Below are positions 41,039 to 48,725 of a DNA stretch of 64,000 nucleotides, piece after piece; within the stretch, counting starts at the first letter, position 1, and each line of letters starts with the position of its first letter. Origin of the DNA: Alteromonadaceae bacterium (GTDB lineage: Bacteria > Pseudomonadota > Gammaproteobacteria > Enterobacterales > Alteromonadaceae); contig JABXHM010000026.1 in assembly GCA_013373625.1 (NCBI GenBank), forward strand, positions 1 through 64,000, read 5' to 3'. Both the position numbers and the translations under genes were made by a program. Under the pieces are notes generated by a model. The model ran no database searches. It was not told the origin of the DNA and saw nothing but the letters and a program-made list of their open reading frames with translations.

Positions 41039-42241
41039 ATGCTTCAGCGAATTGCTATCGACGAATTAAAACCCGGTATGTATGTCAATCGGGTACTCGA
41101 TGACACTGGTAAGGTAAAAGTTCGCTCTAAAGGTGTTGTTCGTTCTGCTTTAGTAATAGACAAACTGATTGCCAAAGGCGTCGATTTTGTTGAAATTGAT
41201 ACTACTAAAGGTACGGCGCCTGAGCCCGAACCGGCAACCACTGAAGCAGTCACCAAAGATCAATCTGTCGCTGAGTCTGCGCACACCAAAGAGGCCATTA
41301 ACGCAGACGGACTCAAGTCAGCTCAAGCGCTCTTTAGTAAAGCCAAATCCGTTCAACAACGTTTTCTGCAACAACTGGGCAGTGGCAAAAATGCCGATGT
41401 CAGTAAGCTCACCGCGCTTACTCAACATATTATCGACGGCGTTCTGGAAAACCAGGCCGCCACGGTCTGTTTATCGATGGTTGAGCGTGGCAATGATTTA
41501 CTTTTAGAACATTCGCTTAACTGCAGTATTTACATGGCAATCCTGGCCGAAGCAGCAGGGTTTGATAAAGAAGCGATAGAACATGCCAGCCTCGCCGGCC
41601 TGCTAATGGACACCGGACTGGCTAATATTCCGCACGAACTGTGTATTCCGGTTTCCCGGTTGGCCGAAACCGATGCGCTGATTTACCAAACCCATGTCGA
41701 TGAATCCCTTGCGTCAATAGACGGTAATGATGAGATACCTGCGGTCATCAACACCATCATAAGTCAGCACCACGAACGCCTGGATGGCAGTGGTTATCCG
41801 CGTGGTTTAAAAGGTGATGAAATTCATCCGTTGGCCCAACTGGCCGCCGTGGTCGATGAGTTTTCCCAATTGGGTATGCCAGCCCCCTTTGGTAAAGCAT
41901 ATCCTAATAGTAAAGTGTTGAAATCCCTGGCCCAGAATAAGGGACTGGAACAGTCTTTAGTCAATCGTCTGATTGGCGTATTAGGCGTGTATCCTATTGG
42001 CTCTTTGGTCAAACTGCAAAGTGGTAAACTGGGTATCATTAGTCGCAAAAATGAGTCGAGTTTGCTGCATCCGCAGGTAATGACGTTTTACAGTATTAAC
42101 AGCGGTAATTTTCAGGAAATTAAGCGTATCGATTTGTCCAAGAGTAGCGATGAGATCGAGTCGAGTATCGGACCTGATGAATTTTCTATTAATCTGCCGA
42201 AATTTTTCTCAGAAGTATTCATTAATCAGGTCGACAACTAA
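41039..42241 (+). CDS. HD-GYP-like protein with N-terminal DUF3391 domain (degenerate HD motif)
   Basis: This 400-residue cytosolic protein has an N-terminal DUF3391-like domain (about 1-57) and a linker with charged repeats (about 58-95). An HD-GYP domain follows (about 150-330) of the kind that hydrolyses cyclic di-GMP. Metal ligands seen are H158, H219, H244-H245 and D273, with the GYP signature at LDGSGYPRGL. However, the usual HD pair reads M190-D191, and the conserved DIGK reads DTGL, so one ligand and the lysine are lost. Catalysis is doubtful; it may be a sensor or a weak enzyme. It has a good GAGAGGAA ribosome-binding site and converges on gspB, 20 bp away. Its N-terminal domain resembles that of GspB. 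Confidence 0.85.
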   Translation: MLQRIAIDELKPGMYVNRVLDDTGKVKVRSKGVVRSALVIDKLIAKGVDFVEIDTTKGTAPEPEPATTEAVTKDQSVAESAHTKEAINADGLKSAQALFSKAKSVQQRFLQQLGSGKNADVSKLTALTQHIIDGVLENQAATVCLSMVERGNDLLLEHSLNCSIYMAILAEAAGFDKEAIEHASLAGLLMDTGLANIPHELCIPVSRLAETDALIYQTHVDESLASIDGNDEIPAVINTIISQHHERLDGSGYPRGLKGDEIHPLAQLAAVVDEFSQLGMPAPFGKAYPNSKVLKSLAQNKGLEQSLVNRLIGVLGVYPIGSLVKLQSGKLGIISRKNESSLLHPQVMTFYSINSGNFQEIKRIDLSKSSDEIESSIGPDEFSINLPKFFSEVFINQVDN

Positions 42242-42261
42242 TTTTGCTGCAGACTGAAGGG

Positions 42262-43362
42262 TTACCAATCGGTTAACGCTGACATGGCAAAAACTTCACC
42301 TTCAAATCGCAGGATAACGCGTTGTGCCTCAATGTTCACTATCTGCACCTTATCGTTAATCCAGTCACCTTCGGACTTATCCAGACCGTTTACTCTAACC
42401 CAACGGTCTGCGGGTCGCGACGCATACATATGCGCACTGAAATCCATTGTCGGCAACCGCGTGAGCAATCGGGCCGGGAGCTGATCAACGCGCTGAATGT
42501 CGTCGTGAATATTCACCACGGTATTGTTATTGAGGGGCTCACCACGCTCTTCTTCCTGCTCAAGATCCGCCATCACTTTGTTAAAGCGAGCCATTAATTC
42601 TGGCGATACCGCGACATCTTCCTCACTGCCCCGCCCGTTGGACGCTTGCTCACTTGTTTGCGGCATTGTATCGGCCGTTTGGGAAGGTTGCGAAACCACT
42701 TCCCCGGCAGTGGTTGCAGCAACACCCTGGCTGTTTTGCGGCTTGTCGGCACTCAACAAAGACTGACTTTCAGTGACGCTTTGCGGTTGAGGCTCAATCG
42801 CAGCCGGCTTACTGACCGTGTCCTGTGGGCGTTCATTGTTTGGGTTATTGGCAGAACGCAGAGCGCTACTGTTTTGTGTTCCAGATGATGTCGCAGAGCT
42901 CGGCGCAGGCGCTGTAAATACTTGTGACAATACCTCGGGCAATACCGCCAACGCATAACCGGTTGATGCCCCTCCAAGTAGCATTAATACAGCTATGGCA
43001 ACAGGTTTTACGCTGCGCTGCCACCAGCCCGGCAAGCCATTCACTGAAGGTAAAAACAGGCTGCGATTAAACTGCTCGCTAATGGCGCTATCGGTTTTTT
43101 GAGCACGGGTATCAAACTGGCCGCGTAAAAGTGCCTGCGTGGGCGTTTGCTCGGTGGCAGAAAGCGGTCTGTCCTGACAAATTTCAACGGTTTGATCCGG
43201 GTCGTATTCAATTTCCTGCACGCCCATTTCAATGAGTCCCTGAATCATTGCCTCACTGGTAATTAAGCCTGATTTATTGATTTTCACCGGGCCATTCTGC
43301 GCGGTTACACGCAATATCATCATCCCTGGCCGGGCCTGCTCTATAGCAATAATCTGGTTCAT
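42262..43362 (-). CDS. gspB: Type II secretion accessory protein GspB with N-terminal DUF3391-like domain
   Basis: GspB works with GspA to place the GspD secretin in the outer membrane. The 366-residue protein has a cytoplasmic DUF3391-like domain (about 1-57, IAIEQARPGMMILRV). One membrane helix follows (about 118-140), then a Ser/Gln/Pro-rich periplasmic linker (about 150-255). The C-terminal GspB domain is about 280-366, with VNIHDDIQRVDQLPARLL and the WVRVNGLDKSEGDWI and FEGEVFAMSALTDW parts. I use the ATG at 43362, which overlaps the gspA stop (ATGA) and follows a GGGGGAG site. A longer frame from 43401 would run back into gspA. Confidence 0.85.
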   Translation of the reverse strand: MNQIIAIEQARPGMMILRVTAQNGPVKINKSGLITSEAMIQGLIEMGVQEIEYDPDQTVEICQDRPLSATEQTPTQALLRGQFDTRAQKTDSAISEQFNRSLFLPSVNGLPGWWQRSVKPVAIAVLMLLGGASTGYALAVLPEVLSQVFTAPAPSSATSSGTQNSSALRSANNPNNERPQDTVSKPAAIEPQPQSVTESQSLLSADKPQNSQGVAATTAGEVVSQPSQTADTMPQTSEQASNGRGSEEDVAVSPELMARFNKVMADLEQEEERGEPLNNNTVVNIHDDIQRVDQLPARLLTRLPTMDFSAHMYASRPADRWVRVNGLDKSEGDWINDKVQIVNIEAQRVILRFEGEVFAMSALTDW

Positions 43363-44264
43363 GCGCTCCCCCACAAGTAACCACCCACTAAAGCAGTGCA
43401 AAAAATAACGGCATAGATCAGGGTGCGCGGTCCTCGTAGCCGTTGCTCAACAATATCATCGCCTAAAATTTGCTGCGCAGCTGCCATAAATAAATGTCTT
43501 TTTACGACCGGCTGTTGTTGAGTGAAAGCCAGAGTCATAGCACGATCACAGAGTAAATTGATGACCCGAGGAATGCCGGCTGTTACTCTGTATATCGTTC
43601 GAACCGTTGCTTTACTGAACAAACTGATATCGCCATTTGCCACACTGAGCCGGTGATTAACATAAGCTTTCACCTCATCGGCATTCAGTGGTAACAAGTG
43701 ATAACGCGCAGTAATCCGTTGCGCCAGCTGACGCAGCTCATTACGCTTAAGTAATTGCTGCAGTTCGGGCTGACCAATTAAGACAATTTTAAGCAACTTT
43801 TCCCGATTAGTTTCTAAATTAGTTAAAAGGCGCAATTGCTCTAATACCTCAGGCAATAGATGCTGAGCTTCGTCAATCATTAATATGGTGTTTTTACCGG
43901 CAGTATGGTTCGCCGCCAGCTTTGTTAAAATCATATCGGTAAAATATTTAAGACTGGCTTGTTGCGGGTCATATTCCAAGTTGAGTTCATCACAGACTGT
44001 AGCGAGCAACTCAATGGCCGACAAGGTAGGATTCAAAATCATCGCCACTTGCGTTGAGTCTGGCAATTGCTGAAGTAATTTTCGTGAAACCGTTGTTTTA
44101 CCCGTACCCACTTCTCCGGTAAGCATGACGAAACCGCCGCTTTCGCGCAGGCCAAAGGTCAAATGCGCCAGCGCTTCTTTATGACGCGGGCTCATATACA
44201 GGTAATCCGGATTAGGAGCGATAGAAAACGGATTATCCGTTAATCCAAAATATTGTAAGAACAT
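43359..44264 (-). CDS. gspA: Type II secretion ATPase GspA (ExeA-like)
   Basis: GspA is an AAA ATPase of the inner membrane that, with GspB, remodels peptidoglycan or secretin assembly for type II secretion. The 301-residue product has the family N-terminus FLQYFGLTDNPFSIAPNP, Walker A GEVGTGKTT (50-58) and Walker B ILMIDEAQHL (about 127-136). One membrane helix is at the extreme C-terminus (about 280-299). The peptidoglycan-binding periplasmic part of the longer Aeromonas ExeA (about 550 residues) is missing, so this is the short form. The stop overlaps gspB by 4 bp. It is divergent from cca. Confidence 0.9.
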   Translation of the reverse strand: MFLQYFGLTDNPFSIAPNPDYLYMSPRHKEALAHLTFGLRESGGFVMLTGEVGTGKTTVSRKLLQQLPDSTQVAMILNPTLSAIELLATVCDELNLEYDPQQASLKYFTDMILTKLAANHTAGKNTILMIDEAQHLLPEVLEQLRLLTNLETNREKLLKIVLIGQPELQQLLKRNELRQLAQRITARYHLLPLNADEVKAYVNHRLSVANGDISLFSKATVRTIYRVTAGIPRVINLLCDRAMTLAFTQQQPVVKRHLFMAAAQQILGDDIVEQRLRGPRTLIYAVIFCTALVGGYLWGSA

Positions 44265-44395
44265 GACTAACCGAGTGGCATTTCCATATGTCAGGTAAAC
44301 TATCAGACTAATGACTTAAGTCAACAACCCCGTGTTTTCGTTGCGTTAGTCGGGCATAATACCGGTTTATTATTTACGAATTTGGATTACACGCT

Positions 44396-45517
44396 ATGCA
44401 GGTATATCTGGTTGGCGGTGCAGTGCGGGACAGCTTGCTTAATCGGCCTGTCACCGATCGCGATTGGGTGGTGGTAGGCGCTACTGCGGAGCAGTTGATC
44501 GCCAAAGGATATACACAGGTAGGTAAAGACTTCCCGGTGTTTTTGCACCCAAAAACCCAGGAGGAATACGCTCTGGCGCGTACCGAGCGAAAAACTGGCA
44601 GCGGTTACGGCGGCTTTACCTGCAATGCCAGCCCGGACGTGTCGCTGGAAGAGGATTTACAACGTCGTGATCTGACTATCAACGCCATGGCCCGGCATAG
44701 CGACGGTACATTAATTGACCCTTTCAACGGTTATGCCGACCTGAATAACCGGGTATTGCGGCACGTTTCGGATGCCTTTTCTGAAGACCCGCTGCGTATT
44801 TTCAGAGTCGCCCGGTTTGCTGCACGGTATGCGTATCTGAACTTCTACGTTGCACCGGAAACTCTGGCGTTAATGCAGCGCATGAGTGCATCGCAGGACA
44901 TTTTTGCTTTAAGCGCTGAGCGAGTCTGGCAGGAAACGCGGCGCAGTTTAATGGAATCCTCGCCACAGGTTTATTTTGACATTCTCCAACAAAGCGGAGC
45001 ACTCGCGGCCTGGATGCCAGAACTAACGCCGTATATTAAGAACAGCGCACTAATTCATAGCCTGCAACGCGCAGCAGAAACAAACCAAACACTCGTTACT
45101 CGTTGGGCATCGTTACTGTTTTTATTGCCACAGAGTCAACTCGAGGTACTGCAAACCCGTTTGAAGGTGCCTAACCAGATAGCAGATACTGCCCGTCTGG
45201 CAGCCGGACTCATTGGCGAGATACCACTACACTACCTCAGTAATGAGTGGTTGCTGAATTTATTTGATACCTGCGATGCCTGGCGACGCCCTGAGCGACT
45301 CGAGCGACTGTTAGCGTTGCTGCCGGTGGTTTATAGCGATAATAGCAAACAATACCTGAACACAATACAGGCTGCGCTGGCTGCGGCCCGGGCCGTCGAC
45401 GTTCAGCCGATAATCAATGCGGGCTATAAAGGCCCCCTGATAAGAACCCAATTGCGCCAGCAGCGTCTCGAACAGATCGCACAGGCAAGTTCATTAGCGC
45501 GCGCTTCACAGAAATAA
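44396..45517 (+). CDS. cca: CCA-adding tRNA nucleotidyltransferase (lacking HD domain)
   Basis: Cca adds or repairs the 3'-terminal CCA of tRNAs from CTP and ATP. The 373-residue class II enzyme has the N-terminal nucleotidyltransferase signature [10 protein letters not shown] (6-15) and the catalytic aspartates in RDWVVVG. The neck [10 protein letters not shown] (about 89-98) and the amino-acid template segment [16 protein letters not shown] (about 130-145) are also present. The E. coli enzyme is 412 residues and has a C-terminal HD phosphohydrolase domain. Here the C-terminal part (about 230-373) is helical, shorter and shows no HD pair, so the extra phosphatase activities are probably absent. 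srmB follows after 38 bp. Confidence 0.92.
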   Translation: MQVYLVGGAVRDSLLNRPVTDRDWVVVGATAEQLIAKGYTQVGKDFPVFLHPKTQEEYALARTERKTGSGYGGFTCNASPDVSLEEDLQRRDLTINAMARHSDGTLIDPFNGYADLNNRVLRHVSDAFSEDPLRIFRVARFAARYAYLNFYVAPETLALMQRMSASQDIFALSAERVWQETRRSLMESSPQVYFDILQQSGALAAWMPELTPYIKNSALIHSLQRAAETNQTLVTRWASLLFLLPQSQLEVLQTRLKVPNQIADTARLAAGLIGEIPLHYLSNEWLLNLFDTCDAWRRPERLERLLALLPVVYSDNSKQYLNTIQAALAAARAVDVQPIINAGYKGPLIRTQLRQQRLEQIAQASSLARASQK

Positions 45518-45540
45518 TGCTACAATAGCGCCATTATTTC
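45511..45540 (+). promoter_or_regulatory. Inverted repeat between cca and srmB
   Basis: GAAATAATG (45511-45519) and CATTATTTC (45532-45540) form a perfect 9-bp stem that includes the cca stop codon. The loop contains TACAAT (45521-45526), a -10-like hexamer, but I see no matching -35. It could be a promoter or operator, or an mRNA hairpin just before srmB. Confidence 0.3.
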
Positions 45541-45555
45541 GAAAGACCTTTTTTT

Positions 45556-46782
45556 ATGACATTCGAACAGTTAGAACTAGACGATAGCTTGTGTCAGGCG
45601 CTGGCCGAGATGGGCCTGACACGCCCGACGACCATTCAGAGCATGGTGATCCCCCTGGCCATGGAAGGTAAAGACATCCTGGCATCAGCGCCAACCGGAA
45701 CGGGCAAGACATTAGGCTTTCTATTGCCAGCCTGTCAGTTTTTACTCGACTTTCCGCGCCAGCAACCGGGCGCGACTCGTATTTTAATATTAACCCCCAC
45801 ACGTGAACTGGCTTTACAGGTGTATGAACAGGCTGTCGCTGTCACGCAGTACACCGACCTGGTGTGCGGCGTGATCACCGGGGGTATTAACTATGGCACC
45901 GACAAAGACACCCTGAGCCAGAACCTTGACATACTGGTCGCCACCCCCGGCCGGCTGTTTGAACATATCGAACAGGAATCAGCTGACTGTCGCGATATTG
46001 AATGCCTTATCCTCGATGAAGCCGATCGCATGCTCGACATGGGTTTTACTGGCATCGTTAATCAAATTGCGTCTGAAGCCCGTTGGCGCAAGCAGAACAT
46101 GCTGTTTTCTGCCACACTTGAAGGCGCAGGCGTACGTATATTTGCTAAGGATTTGCTCAATGAGCCAGCCGTCATCGAAGCCGACCCACCGCGCCGCGAA
46201 AAAGCTAAAATATTACAGTGGTATCACCTGGCCGATGATCTGGCGCATAAATTCGCGCTCCTTGAACGCATTTTGCAGGAGCAAATTACCAGCGCCGTGG
46301 TATTTGTTAAAACCCGCGAACGCTTACAATGGCTCAGAGAGCGACTCCAAAGCGCGGGTATTGATGTATGTTACCTGCAAGGCGAGATGCCTCAGGATAA
46401 ACGTATTGCCGCGCTGGCCAGCTTTAAAAGCGGTAAGTTATCCATTTTACTGGCTACCGACGTTGCTGCGCGCGGCATAGACGTACCCAATGTAAGTCAC
46501 GTAATTAATTTTGACATGCCGCGTAAAGCTGACATTTACGTTCACCGTATTGGTCGAACCGGGCGGGCGGGCGCCAAAGGTACCGCTATCTCATTAGTAG
46601 AAGCGCACGATTTTGAAATGATAGCCAAGGTGGCCCGTTACACCGGCGAACCCATGAAAGCGCGCTTTATTGACGGTTTACGACCACAACATAAAGCACC
46701 GGCAATATCGTCTAAAAAGAAAAAGCCCGCTAAGAAATCAGCCAAATCAGGCAAAGCAAAATCAGCTAAAAAGAAAAGGTAA
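45556..46782 (+). CDS. srmB: ATP-dependent RNA helicase SrmB
   Basis: SrmB is a DEAD-box helicase that acts early in 50S ribosomal subunit assembly. The 408-residue protein has the Q motif region ending RPTTIQ, Walker A SAPTGTGKT (about 39-47), PTRELA, the DEAD box ILDEADRMLDMGF (about 153-165), SAT in LFSATLEG, and the C-terminal helicase motifs ATDVAARGID and HRIGRTGRAG. SrmB-like features include QSMVIPLAMEGKDILASAPT and the WYHLADDLAHKFALL segment. The tail (about 380-408) is lysine- and alanine-rich and probably binds RNA. rdgB follows 5 bp downstream. Confidence 0.93.
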   Translation: MTFEQLELDDSLCQALAEMGLTRPTTIQSMVIPLAMEGKDILASAPTGTGKTLGFLLPACQFLLDFPRQQPGATRILILTPTRELALQVYEQAVAVTQYTDLVCGVITGGINYGTDKDTLSQNLDILVATPGRLFEHIEQESADCRDIECLILDEADRMLDMGFTGIVNQIASEARWRKQNMLFSATLEGAGVRIFAKDLLNEPAVIEADPPRREKAKILQWYHLADDLAHKFALLERILQEQITSAVVFVKTRERLQWLRERLQSAGIDVCYLQGEMPQDKRIAALASFKSGKLSILLATDVAARGIDVPNVSHVINFDMPRKADIYVHRIGRTGRAGAKGTAISLVEAHDFEMIAKVARYTGEPMKARFIDGLRPQHKAPAISSKKKKPAKKSAKSGKAKSAKKKR

Positions 46783-46787
46783 CCGCC

Positions 46788-47393
46788 ATGACACTGCCTC
46801 CCAAAATTGTTCTGGCCACCGGCAATGCCGGCAAAGTAAAAGAGTTTGCCAGTTTATTTGCACCGCTTAATATTGAGGTGGTGCCGCAAAGTGACTTCAA
46901 TGTCTCCGGTGTGCCTGAAACCGGTACAACCTTTGTGGAAAACGCCATTATAAAAGCCCGCCATGCAGCACGTGAAACGGGTTTACCTGCCATTGCTGAT
47001 GATTCGGGACTGGTGGTTAATGCCCTAAAAGGTGCGCCGGGGATTTACTCAGCCCGCTATGCCGGAGAAAACGCGACGGACAGCGACAATATTGATCGTT
47101 TATTAAATGCACTTGGCGAAGATGAGCAGGAACGCCGGGCTCACTTTCAGTGCGTGTTGGTAATGATGCGCCACGGTGACGATCCTATCCCCTATATTAG
47201 TGAAGGCCAGTGGTATGGCAGTATTACCCGCCAACGTCATGGTGAAGGCGGTTTTGGCTATGATCCCATCTTCTATGTTGATGCGTTTAAGTGTACCGCC
47301 GCAGAACTCGAAAAGCGCCAGAAGAATAGCGTGAGTCACCGCGGCCAGGCCATGCAGAGTTTGTTAAAGCAGCTTGCACCATCTTATGCGTAA
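46788..47393 (+). CDS. rdgB: XTP/dITP diphosphatase
   Basis: RdgB removes non-canonical purine nucleotides (XTP, dITP, ITP) from the pool by hydrolysis to the monophosphate. The 201-residue Ham1-family protein shows LATGNAGKVKEF (8-19), the DDSGLVVNALKGAPGIYSAR block (about 68-87), and the C-terminal GEGGFGYDPIF and SHRGQAM motifs. The length matches E. coli RdgB (197). It sits between srmB and hemW in a tight operon, with an 8-bp overlap to hemW. Confidence 0.95.
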   Translation: MTLPPKIVLATGNAGKVKEFASLFAPLNIEVVPQSDFNVSGVPETGTTFVENAIIKARHAARETGLPAIADDSGLVVNALKGAPGIYSARYAGENATDSDNIDRLLNALGEDEQERRAHFQCVLVMMRHGDDPIPYISEGQWYGSITRQRHGEGGFGYDPIFYVDAFKCTAAELEKRQKNSVSHRGQAMQSLLKQLAPSYA

Positions 47394-48525
47394 TCCGCCA
47401 CTTGGACTTTATATTCATATTCCGTGGTGCGTTCAAAAGTGCCCGTACTGTGATTTCAATTCTCACACATTAAAACAAGGTCTACCGGAGCGTGAGTATA
47501 TTGCGCATTTATTGGCAGATTTAACCGAGGATGCCAGGCTAACCGGTGATCGCGAAGTGCAAACCGTCTTTATCGGCGGCGGAACCCCGAGTTTGTTTAG
47601 TCCGGAAAGCATCGCGTACTTACTGACCGAGGCGCGACAGCGGGTGCCTTTTTCTGCTGATGCTGAAATTACGCTTGAGGCAAACCCGGGGACTATCGAA
47701 GCTGCTCGCTTTAAAGGCTATGTCGACGCCGGCGTTAACCGGTTTTCAATTGGTGTACAAAGTTTTGAAGCTAAACACCTGACCACTCTGGGGCGGATTC
47801 ACGATCCCCAACAGGCACATTTTGCTATTGAACAAGCCAGGCAAAGTGGCGTCACCAGCTTTAATATTGACTTAATGCATGGATTGCCGGAACAGTCTGT
47901 CAACAATGCTCTGAACGACCTAAAAGAGGCGATTAATCAACAGCCTGAGCATTTATCCTGGTACCAGTTAACCATTGAACCCAATACACCGTTTTACTCC
48001 AGACCGCCCACATTACCTGATGACGATATTTTGTGGGAAATACAATCTCAGGGGCACCAGTTGCTCACCAACGCCGGATACCAGCAATACGAGATTTCCG
48101 GTTATAGTAAAGCCCGTTTCCAATGCCAGCATAACCTTAACTACTGGCGCTTTGGCGACTACCTTGGCATTGGCTGTGGTGCTCACGGGAAAATCACCAA
48201 TATTAATACCGGCACAATTTCCCGTACAGTCAAAGTAAAACACCCGCGCGGCTATATGACCCTCGACCGCCCCTATCTTGATACTGCAAACAATGTTGCC
48301 CAGGACGATCTGGCTTTTGAGTTTTTTATGAATCGGTTCCGCTTGGTTGAACCTTGCCCTATAGCCGACTTTAACGCTTTTACCGGTACCATGCTGACTG
48401 ACGAACAAGCGCAGGCTATCGACAAGGCAATAGCACAAGGGTTGTTATCCCAAACTGATTCACACTGGCTAGTGACACCGCTCGGCAGACGCTATCTCAA
48501 TTCATTACTCAGTGCATTTGTCTGA
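47386..48525 (+). CDS. hemW: Radical SAM heme chaperone HemW
   Basis: HemW is a coproporphyrinogen-oxidase-like radical SAM protein that inserts heme into respiratory enzymes. It is not a true HemN. The 379-residue protein has the cluster motif CVQKCPYC (C15, C19, C22) in the HIPWCVQKCPYCDF context. GGGTPSLF (about 64-71) and FSIGVQSFEAKHLTTLGR (about 121-138) follow, as does a C-terminal HemN_C region. I use the ATG at 47386, which overlaps rdgB by 8 bp and gives the usual N-terminus. The TTG four codons earlier is less likely. The length matches E. coli HemW (378). Confidence 0.93.
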   Translation: MRNPPLGLYIHIPWCVQKCPYCDFNSHTLKQGLPEREYIAHLLADLTEDARLTGDREVQTVFIGGGTPSLFSPESIAYLLTEARQRVPFSADAEITLEANPGTIEAARFKGYVDAGVNRFSIGVQSFEAKHLTTLGRIHDPQQAHFAIEQARQSGVTSFNIDLMHGLPEQSVNNALNDLKEAINQQPEHLSWYQLTIEPNTPFYSRPPTLPDDDILWEIQSQGHQLLTNAGYQQYEISGYSKARFQCQHNLNYWRFGDYLGIGCGAHGKITNINTGTISRTVKVKHPRGYMTLDRPYLDTANNVAQDDLAFEFFMNRFRLVEPCPIADFNAFTGTMLTDEQAQAIDKAIAQGLLSQTDSHWLVTPLGRRYLNSLLSAFV

Positions 48526-48597
48526 TTTTTTAATTACTGACATCAGAAAGCAAATTAAGTCATTTTACAGCTAGCCGTTTGCGTATTTTATTCTAAG

Positions 48598-48641
48598 CTA
48601 TAAAGGACGTAACGCTTGGCTTTACGGCCGCGTCTTTATAG
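48598..48641 (+). promoter_or_regulatory. Structured leader upstream of the chemoreceptor gene
   Basis: CTATAAAGGACG (48598-48609) and CGTCTTTATAG (48631-48641) pair over 11 bp with one bulged G, enclosing a GC-rich 21-nt loop. The hairpin lies about 85 bp before the chemoreceptor ATG. It may be part of a 5' leader structure. It does not show the full conserved core of a cyclic di-GMP (GEMM) riboswitch as I know it. Confidence 0.3.
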
Positions 48642-48725
48642 TCTGTAATCTGGTGTCAATCGTAATTACTTTACCCCAAAGCGAACGTTTGATCTTTGTA
48701 GTTGATAGCACGTGTCGGAGTTACT

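Noticed and set aside
48598..48641. Cyclic di-GMP (GEMM) riboswitch upstream of the chemoreceptor.
   Set aside because: Only fragments of the conserved core are present and the second conserved stem is not found; kept only as an unassigned hairpin.
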